Assembly: GCA_022779465.1 (NCBI GenBank)
Contig: JALFTB010000026.1
Coordinates: 1 to 47,290 of the forward strand
Source of the DNA: CAG-533 sp022779465
GTDB taxonomy: Bacteria; Bacillota_I; Bacilli_A; RF39; UBA660
Reading direction: 5' to 3'
Length of the DNA: 47,290 nt
Below are positions 42,015 through 47,290 of this stretch, in pieces. A program made the position numbers and the translations under genes. The number at the start of each line of letters is the position of its first letter. Positions within the stretch are counted from its first letter, which is position 1. Under the pieces are notes generated by a model, which was not told where the DNA came from, ran no database searches, and worked only from the letters and a program-made list of their open reading frames with translations.

Positions 42015-42908
42015 ATGTATGATGCAATTATAATTGGGGGAGGGCCTGCAGGATTAACTGCAGGCATTTACCTCGCTAGAGCTAATAAAAAAACTCTAAT
42101 TATTGAAAAAGAAAGCATTGGTGGTCAAATTGCATCAAGCCCTTTAGTCCAAAACTATCCCGGTTTTGTTTCAATAAGTGGATCCGAATTAGCTAATAAT
42201 TTATATGAACAAGTAGATAAATTAGGAGTAACCATTGAATTAGAAGAAGTATTAAAAATCGAACCAGGTGAAATAAACAAAGTAATAACTGATTATAATA
42301 CTTATGAAACCAAAACAATCATAATTGCCACTGGTGCAAAATATAAACTATTAGGTTTAAATAATGAAGTTGATCTAATAGGAAAAGGTATTCATTTTTG
42401 TGTCAGTTGTGATGGAGCATTTTATAAAAATAAAGATGTAGCAGTCATCGGTGGTGGAAATACCGCTGTAACAAATGCCATCTATCTATCAAATCTATGC
42501 CGTAAAGTATATTTGATTTGTCGCAAGGATAAATTTAAATGTGAAGAAGAATTAATTAAAGATTTAAACCAAAAGGAAAATATCGAAATTCTTTACAATT
42601 CTAATGTTACTAAAATTAATGGTGATAAAGAATTAGAAAGCATTGACGTTACCAATGAAAAAGAAACAGCAAATCTTAAAGTTGCTGGAATGTTTATATC
42701 AATTGGTTTAAATGCCCAAAGTGAAATATTTAAAGATATCTTAAATTTAAATGATAATCATTATGTTGTAACTGATGAATGTCACACAAATTATCAAAAT
42801 ATATTTGTGGCCGGAGATGTTAGAGAAAAGTCAGTTAGACAATTAGCAACCGCTGTTAATGATGGTGCTATTGCTGCAACTCTAGCTATAAATTACTTAA
42901 AAAAATAA
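42015..42908 (+). CDS. trxB: Thioredoxin reductase-like flavoprotein
   Basis: FAD-dependent disulfide reductase, 297 residues. GGGPAGLTAG binds FAD, CVSC (about 133-136) is the redox disulfide, and GGGNTA starts the NADPH site. The family's HRRDxFR nucleotide-phosphate motif is here CRKDKFK, and GDVREKSVRQLATA closes the FAD site. It begins one base after nrdD and has no good SD of its own, so it is translationally coupled. That makes it the probable reducer of the redoxin domain fused to NrdD. The electron donor, NADPH or another carrier, is uncertain. Confidence 0.85.
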   Translation: MYDAIIIGGGPAGLTAGIYLARANKKTLIIEKESIGGQIASSPLVQNYPGFVSISGSELANNLYEQVDKLGVTIELEEVLKIEPGEINKVITDYNTYETKTIIIATGAKYKLLGLNNEVDLIGKGIHFCVSCDGAFYKNKDVAVIGGGNTAVTNAIYLSNLCRKVYLICRKDKFKCEEELIKDLNQKENIEILYNSNVTKINGDKELESIDVTNEKETANLKVAGMFISIGLNAQSEIFKDILNLNDNHYVVTDECHTNYQNIFVAGDVREKSVRQLATAVNDGAIAATLAINYLKK

Positions 42909-42930
42909 CTACTCAAAAGAGTAGTTTATT
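42907..42930 (+). terminator. Weak intrinsic terminator after trxB
   Basis: An 8-bp stem (42907-42914 with 42919-42926, loop AAAA) is followed by a broken T tract. It overlaps the stop codon. Confidence 0.6.
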
Positions 42931-42936
42931 TTACTA

Positions 42937-43015
42937 TGGTGTCCCCACCGAGACTCGAACTCGGCCAAAACCAGACTTAGGAGGTCTGTGCTCTATCCAT
43001 CTGAGCTATGGAGAC
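42937..43015 (-). tRNA. tRNA-Arg (anticodon CCT)
   Basis: A minus-strand tRNA. The acceptor GTCTCCA pairs with TGGGGAC (one G-T pair), the anticodon loop is CTCCTAA with CCT (42981-42979), and CCA is encoded. It reads AGG. Confidence 0.92.
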
Positions 43016-43080
43016 TCAACAAACTAATTATATCACAATTGAACATTACATGATATAATTATAATATGAAAAGAGGAAGT

Positions 43081-43494
43081 ATGAAAAAAGAAACAGAAAA
43101 AGCAAAAGGATTAATCAAAGAATTTAAAGAATTTATCTCAAAAGGTAATGTTGTAGATATGGCAGTAGGTGTCATCATAGGTTCAGCTTTTGGTAAAATA
43201 GTATCAAGCCTAGTAAACGATATATTCATGCCATTAATCGGAGTCATAATTGGGGGAATTGATTTTACAAACCTTACCTTAAAAGTTAAAGACGCAAGTA
43301 TAAATTATGGAATGTTTATTCAAAATATTATCGATTTCCTAATTGTTGCTCTATGCGTATTTATCTTTGTTAAAATAATTAACAAATTACATTTCAAGAA
43401 AAAAGAAGAAACAGTTAAAGAAGAACCTAAAAAAGATGAAAAAACTCTTCTTTTAGAAGAAATAAGAGATTTATTAAAGAAAAATAATAAATAA
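43081..43494 (+). CDS. mscL: Large-conductance mechanosensitive channel
   Basis: Releases solutes on osmotic shock. The 137-residue protein has the MscL core, EFKEFISKGNVVDMAVGVII for the first transmembrane helix and a second helix near FIIDFLIV, then a basic C-terminal bundle (EEIRDLLKKN). The ATG at 43066 would be leaderless because the extended -10 TGATATAAT (43051-43059) lies just before it, while 43081 has AAGAGG three to four bases upstream. The two options differ by five residues. Confidence 0.93.
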   Translation: MKKETEKAKGLIKEFKEFISKGNVVDMAVGVIIGSAFGKIVSSLVNDIFMPLIGVIIGGIDFTNLTLKVKDASINYGMFIQNIIDFLIVALCVFIFVKIINKLHFKKKEETVKEEPKKDEKTLLLEEIRDLLKKNNK

Positions 43495-43495
43495 T

Positions 43496-43526
43496 GAATA
43501 TCCAAAAGTTGATATTCTTTTTTTTT
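43496..43526 (+). terminator. Intrinsic terminator after mscL
   Basis: A 7-bp stem (GAATATC at 43496-43502 with GATATTC at 43511-43517) is followed by nine Ts. Confidence 0.78.
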
Positions 43527-43570
43527 ACAATCAATTATGATAAAATAATTATGTTAAAGGAGATTTCAAA

Positions 43571-44149
43571 ATGAAAGAACCATTTTTTTATAAATTAATA
43601 AGACCAATTTTATACGTATGGTTTACTTTAAAATACAAACCAGAATTAATAAATAAAGAAAACATTCCTAAAAAAGGAAGATGTGTCTTAGCAGGTAATC
43701 ATACCAATAATTTAGATTGTATGTCATTAGGTTATGGTACTAAAAGATGTATTAGATATGTTGCTAAAATCGAATTAACTACTGGTTTAAAAGGAATATT
43801 CTTTAAATGGATGGGCATAGTTCCAGTTAATCGTCAAATTCATGATAAAAGCGTAATTCCTACTTGTACTAAATTATTAAATCAAGAATCTTTAGTCGCA
43901 ATATTTCCAGAAGGAACCATAAATCGTACTAAAGATATTATTATGCCGTTTAAAAAAGGTGCAGTAGTAATGGCTTTTAAAACTGGAAGCCCAATAGTGC
44001 CATTTGCTATCAATGGTCAATATAAAAAAGGTAAACTAAAAATTATTTTTGGAAAACCTTACATACCAAAAACTGAAGATGCTGAAAAAGAAATTGAAAT
44101 ATTAGAAGATAAAGTAATTGATCTAATTAAAAAGATTGGAGATAAATAA
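43571..44149 (+). CDS. 1-acyl-sn-glycerol-3-phosphate acyltransferase (PlsC-like)
   Basis: Adds a second acyl chain to lysophosphatidic acid. In its 192 residues the HX4D motif is NHTNNLD (about 43-49), the FPEGT motif is FPEGTINRT near residue 116, followed by FKKGAVVMAF and IVPF. A hydrophobic N-terminal segment anchors it to the membrane. AAAGGAG is its SD. It starts a three-gene operon with an acyl-activating enzyme and a second PlsC-like protein, giving a lipid acylation pathway. Confidence 0.88.
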   Translation: MKEPFFYKLIRPILYVWFTLKYKPELINKENIPKKGRCVLAGNHTNNLDCMSLGYGTKRCIRYVAKIELTTGLKGIFFKWMGIVPVNRQIHDKSVIPTCTKLLNQESLVAIFPEGTINRTKDIIMPFKKGAVVMAFKTGSPIVPFAINGQYKKGKLKIIFGKPYIPKTEDAEKEIEILEDKVIDLIKKIGDK

Positions 44150-44150
44150 A

Positions 44151-45905
44151 ATGAATTTTATAAAGAGTTTATTTAATAACAAAAAAAATGATGAAAAACC
44201 ATATTATGATATGTATGGAGATGTTCCTACTCATTTAGAATATTCTAAATTATCTATGGCTGATGTCGTAAGAGAAACAGCTAAAAAATATCCTCATCAT
44301 TTTGCTCTAGGATACTTTGGTAAGAACATGACATACCGAAAATTAGTTGAAAAAATTGATATAGCGGCTAAATCTTTAAGAAAAATTGGTGTTAAAGAAA
44401 ATGATCGTGTAACAATCTGTATGCCAAATACACCTGAAGCAATTATATTAATTTACGCAATAAATACCGTAGGAGCAACTGCTTCAATGATCCATCCTTT
44501 ATCAAGTATTAATGAAATTGAATTCTATTTAGATGCTGCAGGAAGTAAATATATTCTTACCTTAAGCATGTTTGCTGATAAAGTAGTAGAAGCTGCTCGT
44601 AATGTTAAAGCAAATAAAATAATTATATCTGAAGTAACCGATGGTATGTTTACATTTGTTAAAAAAGCTTTAAGCATTTATGATCAAATTAGTAGCATTA
44701 TTAAACCAACTGATAAAACTAATTATGAAGGCGAAGATATTATTTCTTGGAGCGACTTTATTGCTCTAGGACAATCATATAAAGGAGAATATAAAGTCAA
44801 AAGAGAAGCTAATGATGAAGCAATTATTTTATATAGCGGTGGAACAACCGGTAAACCAAAAGGAGTAAGACTATCAAATTATAATTTAAATGCTTTAGCT
44901 CTTCAAAGTTTTAAAATGACTAATGCTTCAGTTGGTGATTCAATCCTAGTTATCTTACCAATCTTCCATGGCTTTGGTTTAGGAGTAAGCGTTCATACCG
45001 CTTTAGCTAATGGTATGAAAAGTATTTTAATTCCTCAATTCAAAATAAATGAACTTGGTAAATTAATTAAAAGACATAAACCAGCATTCTTAACTGGAGT
45101 TCCAACTATGTACGAAGCTCTAACTCAAATAAATGATAATTCTAAATATTTAAAATGTGTTAAAAATGTTATAAGTGGTGGTGATTTACTTCAACCAGCC
45201 CTAAGAGAAAAAGTTAATGCATACTTAACTGCCCATGGTTCAACTGCTCAAATCAGAGTAGGTTATGGTTTGAGTGAAAGTACTGCAGCTTGCATTTTAA
45301 CTCCAAAATATTTTTATAAAGAAGGAGTTATTGGTATTCCATTCCCAGATACAGAAATTAAAATTATAAAACCAGGAACAACTAAAGAATTAAGAGCAAA
45401 TCATACTGGTGAAATATGCGTCTGTGGGCCAACAGTAATGCTTGGATATCTAAATGAACCAGAAGAAACAGCTCACACTCTAATTCTTCATGAAGATGGT
45501 AAAGTATGGCTTCATACTGGCGATTTAGGATATAAAGATAAAGATGGTTTAATCTTCTTTAAATCAAGATTAAAGAGAATGATAATTACAAGCGGATATA
45601 ACGTTTATCCATCATTTATGGAAAAAATAATTGATTCACATCCTGCTGTTGAAGCTTCAGTCGTAGTTGGAATCCCACATCCATATAAGAAACAAGTTCC
45701 CGTAGCTTGCATAGTCTTAAAAGATAATATAGAACCAAGTGATGAATTAACTAACGATATTAAAGCATATTGCTCACAATCAATTGCTAAATACTCAATG
45801 CCATATCGTTATGAATATATTAAATCAGTACCTAAAACCTTAATTGGTAAAATAAACTATAAAAAATTAGAAGAAGAATGTACTAGAAAGTATGGTAAAA
45901 AATAA
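44151..45905 (+). CDS. AMP-forming acyl-CoA/acyl-ACP synthetase
   Basis: Activates a carboxylic acid as acyl-AMP and transfers it to CoA or ACP. 584 residues from the ATG at 44151 (GGAGAT upstream; the TTG at 44136 overlaps that SD). The ANL motifs are in order: YSGGTTGKPKG (A3 P-loop), GYGLSES, HTGDLGYKDKDG and LKRMIITSGYNVYP, with a C-terminal lysine in LIGKINYKKL. It lies between two PlsC-like genes, which suggests it feeds fatty acids to phospholipid synthesis. Chain length is unknown. Confidence 0.88.
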   Translation: MNFIKSLFNNKKNDEKPYYDMYGDVPTHLEYSKLSMADVVRETAKKYPHHFALGYFGKNMTYRKLVEKIDIAAKSLRKIGVKENDRVTICMPNTPEAIILIYAINTVGATASMIHPLSSINEIEFYLDAAGSKYILTLSMFADKVVEAARNVKANKIIISEVTDGMFTFVKKALSIYDQISSIIKPTDKTNYEGEDIISWSDFIALGQSYKGEYKVKREANDEAIILYSGGTTGKPKGVRLSNYNLNALALQSFKMTNASVGDSILVILPIFHGFGLGVSVHTALANGMKSILIPQFKINELGKLIKRHKPAFLTGVPTMYEALTQINDNSKYLKCVKNVISGGDLLQPALREKVNAYLTAHGSTAQIRVGYGLSESTAACILTPKYFYKEGVIGIPFPDTEIKIIKPGTTKELRANHTGEICVCGPTVMLGYLNEPEETAHTLILHEDGKVWLHTGDLGYKDKDGLIFFKSRLKRMIITSGYNVYPSFMEKIIDSHPAVEASVVVGIPHPYKKQVPVACIVLKDNIEPSDELTNDIKAYCSQSIAKYSMPYRYEYIKSVPKTLIGKINYKKLEEECTRKYGKK

Positions 45906-46756
45906 TGAAAGAAGAACATGTACATGGATATCGATTTTTCAGAACCGTTGTTGGCTTTTTCTATAAATTATATTATAAACCAACAATAATCAATAAAGAA
46001 GCAATTCCTAAAGAAGGCCCAATAATTATTTGTGGCAATCATATCCATTTATTTGATCAGAATACAGCCTGCATATCAACCGATAGAATGATTCACTATA
46101 TGGCTAAAAAAGAACACTTAGAAGGCCCATTCGGATGGTTCTTTAAACTATCTGGTTGTATTAGTGTTAATCGTGAAATACATGATGAGAACGCTAAAAA
46201 TCACGCTTTAGACTTATTAAATCATGGATATGCCCTTGGATTATTTCCAGAAGGAACTCGAAACCAAGTATGGGGAAAAGAAGAAGTTAATAAAAAATTA
46301 TATGAACTTTATAATAATGAAATCCCTTATAAAAAATATATAAAAATATTAAAATCAAACCAAGTATGTGTATCCGAAATAACACTTTTAGACAAATTAT
46401 TAGATCAAAATAAAATAACTAAAGAAGAATATAAAGACAATGCTTTAAACGCTTCAATATTTATTGAAAAATTATTAGAAGAAAAACGAATCACTGAAGA
46501 AGAATATGATGAATCGTTACTACTACCATTAAAATTTGGTGCAGTATCAATGGCTCAAAAAACTGGAGCAACAATCATTCCCGTAGTTACCACTGGAAAA
46601 TATGTTTTCAAAAACAATCATTTAAACTCAAGATTCGGCAATCCAATTAAAGTACCAGCTGATATGAATCTAGAAGAAGCTAAAGAATTATTAAGAAAAG
46701 AAATGGTCAGATTAAAAAAAGAAGGCCTAAAAGATATAAAAAAAGGAAAAATTTAA
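45905..46756 (+). CDS. PlsC-like acyltransferase with an internal SHOCT-like insertion
   Basis: A 283-residue acyltransferase with NHIHLFD (HX4D, about 45-51) and FPEGTRN (114-120). In the first PlsC of this operon only about ten residues separate FPEGT from FKKGAV; here the two motifs are split by ~80 extra residues (121-205) before LKFGAVSMAQ. The insertion holds two similar helical units, LLDKLLDQNKITKEEY and IEKLLEEKRITEEEY, resembling the SHOCT domain (L-x-x-L-x-x-G-x-I-T-x-E-E-Y). It begins on the last base of the synthetase stop, so it is translationally coupled. The acyltransferase part should work; the insertion's role is unknown. Confidence 0.82.
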   Translation: MKEEHVHGYRFFRTVVGFFYKLYYKPTIINKEAIPKEGPIIICGNHIHLFDQNTACISTDRMIHYMAKKEHLEGPFGWFFKLSGCISVNREIHDENAKNHALDLLNHGYALGLFPEGTRNQVWGKEEVNKKLYELYNNEIPYKKYIKILKSNQVCVSEITLLDKLLDQNKITKEEYKDNALNASIFIEKLLEEKRITEEEYDESLLLPLKFGAVSMAQKTGATIIPVVTTGKYVFKNNHLNSRFGNPIKVPADMNLEEAKELLRKEMVRLKKEGLKDIKKGKI

Positions 46757-46784
46757 AACTTAGTCTATAAAACTAAGTTTTTTT
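46755..46784 (+). terminator. Intrinsic terminator after the acyltransferase operon
   Basis: A 10-bp stem (46755-46764 with 46772-46781) leads into TTTT. It overlaps the stop codon. Confidence 0.85.
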
Positions 46785-46806
46785 ATAGTATAATAAGAAT
46801 GTAATT

Positions 46807-46880
46807 GCTGATTTAGTTTAGTGGTAGAACAGAAGCATGGTAAGCTTCAGAGGACTGTTCAATTCAGTCATTCAGCACCA
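46807..46880 (+). tRNA. tRNA-Thr (anticodon GGT), slightly irregular
   Basis: A 74-base tRNA with encoded CCA. D arm GTTT/GAAC, anticodon stem GAAGC/GCTTC with loop ATGGTAA (anticodon GGT at 46839-46841), T arm GACTG/CAGTC. The acceptor GCTGATT/ATTCAGC has a T-T mismatch at the sixth pair and the variable loop is only four bases. It would read ACC and ACU. The D-arm sequence (GTTTAGTGGTAGAAC) resembles tRNA-Gly, but the anticodon and G1-C72, C2-G71 fit Thr. Confidence 0.82.
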
Positions 46881-47023
46881 TTAGAGTTTCACTTGAACTG
46901 TCAAAAGGTCAAGTTTTATAAAGGAAAATCACTTGTTTTATAAAGTGATTTTTTGTTTGTTTGAATTTTTGTAGTGAAATGAGTGAGTAACATTTATAAA
47001 TTAGAAATGTTTAATATACATGA
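46881..47023 (+). terminator. Terminator and uninformative spacer after tRNA-Thr
   Basis: A hairpin AAATCACTT...AAAGTGATT with a T run (46925-46955) probably ends the tRNA transcript. The rest of the spacer, to 47023, holds no gene I can see. Confidence 0.6.
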
Positions 47024-47110
47024 ATCGGAATAAATCAGAAATTAATCGTAAATCAATCGTAAATGAAACGGAAATTATTCGGAAATAAAACGGAAAATAA
47101 TCGGAAACTT
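47024..47110 (+). repeat. Eight tandem 11-bp repeats (consensus ATCGGAAATAA)
   Basis: Units begin at 47024, 47034, 47045, 47056, 47067, 47078, 47089 and 47100. Only the first is 10 bp, the rest 11 bp. The C at position three and the A run after it are nearly invariant. The array stops just before an extended -10 (TGATACAAT, 47112-47120) for the last gene. The helical phasing suggests a repeated protein-binding site, not random AT. Confidence 0.75.
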
Positions 47111-47161
47111 ATGATACAATGTAACTGACAGATAAATAGTAATTTGAAAAGGTGTTGTTGT

Positions 47162-47290
47162 ATGAAATATAAAAAAATTCGCAGAAGAAGATTAACAAAA
47201 TTTGGAAAAATATTTTTTAGTTTGATTACAGTCTTGATGATTGGAATTTTTAGCTTATGCTTTATTAACTCTAAAAATAAATTATATGAA
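47162..47290 (+). CDS. Start of a membrane-anchored protein (3' end outside window)
   Basis: Only 43 codons are in view. The N-terminus is very basic (KYKKIRRRRLTKFGK) and then has a hydrophobic helix (about residues 18-35), so it is a single-pass or signal-anchored protein with its body outside the cell. AAAAGGTG precedes the ATG. The gene's promoter is downstream of the 11-bp repeat array. A cell-wall-acting protein would fit such an N-terminus, but nothing in view tells its function. Confidence 0.7.
   Translation, partial: MKYKKIRRRRLTKFGKIFFSLITVLMIGIFSLCFINSKNKLYE

Noticed and set aside
43066..43080. ATG at 43066 as leaderless mscL start
   Set aside because: The -10 box is only a few bases ahead, and the second ATG at 43081 has an SD-like AAGAGG; leaderless translation cannot be shown from sequence alone.
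46881..47023. Integrative element attachment next to tRNA-Thr
   Set aside because: No integrase or direct repeat of the tRNA 3' end is in the visible sequence; the window ends too soon to tell.
1..47290. Possible alternative genetic code (UGA as Trp), given the low GC
   Set aside because: TGA closes genes cleanly, for example spoIIGA (ATGA overlap with sigE) and the gene ending at 35128, so the standard code applies.
1..47290. CRISPR array, insertion sequence or prophage
   Set aside because: No set of regularly spaced long repeats, transposase, integrase or phage genes was seen. The only array is the short 11-bp one at 47024.

Overview
The window is low-GC, AT-rich chromosomal DNA from a Gram-positive (Firmicutes/Bacillota) bacterium. 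TGA is used as a normal stop (for example in spoIIGA and in the protein ending at 35128), so the genetic code is standard and this is not a Mycoplasma. The gene content fits an uncultured, gut-type anaerobic member of the Bacilli/Mollicutes-like or clostridial lineages: class III (oxygen-sensitive) ribonucleotide reductase, MurT/GatD cell-wall amidation, T-box leaders and a sporulation gene set. I cannot assign a species. I see no insertion sequence, prophage, plasmid origin or CRISPR array; almost everything looks like stable core genome.

Layout: 1-1334 the end of a GH31 alpha-glycosidase; 1381-1953 a SipW-type exported protein; 1957-4976 a leucine T-box leader driving a small membrane protein and leuS; 5034-7496 a zinc-ribbon membrane protein and the dTMP-making pair thymidine kinase/thymidylate kinase; 7619-9758 Cse60-like and SpoVB-like sporulation genes with a small opposing Met/Asn-rich gene; 9817-12617 trmB, a lipoprotein and a three-gene envelope/stress operon; 12655-14492 a compact T-box leader with dut and tyrS; 14534-15917 a YrzB-like protein and a membrane-anchored lytic transglycosylase; 15934-18862 an orphan EIIB-like protein, CotY/CotZ-type coat protein and the gatD/murT pair; 18975-22460 a 1161-residue repetitive surface protein; 22552-24864 ftsA-ftsZ; 24948-27480 spoIIGA-sigE-sigG-ylmC; 27512-28850 lspA-rluD; 28928-32063 a GluP-type rhomboid and a zinc-ribbon/TPM pair; 32090-32981 lexA with a divergent SOS-type small membrane protein; 33027-36392 miaB, a membrane protein, scpA-scpB; two tRNAs; 36979-42908 an anaerobic ribonucleotide reductase operon; tRNA-Arg and mscL; 43571-46756 a lipid acylation operon; tRNA-Thr; an 11-bp repeat array; and the start of a membrane protein at the right edge.

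How the genes work together: three themes dominate. (1) Sporulation: SpoIIGA processes pro-SigE, sigG follows behind an SD-masking hairpin, and Cse60-, SpoVB-, YlmC- and CotZ-type genes are scattered through the window; the coat gene carries a SigK-like promoter. (2) Envelope and division: MurT/GatD, FtsA/FtsZ, lytic transglycosylase, MscL, phospholipid acyltransferases and two SipW-type exported proteins. (3) Nucleotides and stress: TK/TMK, dUTPase, the anaerobic RNR operon with a fused glutaredoxin and thioredoxin reductase, and a LexA-controlled divergent promoter.

The most unusual things are a GatD lacking both catalytic residues, an NrdD paralogue lacking its catalytic cysteines and glycyl-radical segment, a 48-residue SOS-controlled membrane peptide opposite lexA, an acyltransferase with a duplicated SHOCT-like insertion, an EIIB domain whose phosphorylated cysteine is replaced, an unusually short T-box leader, and eight 11-bp phased repeats before the last gene.
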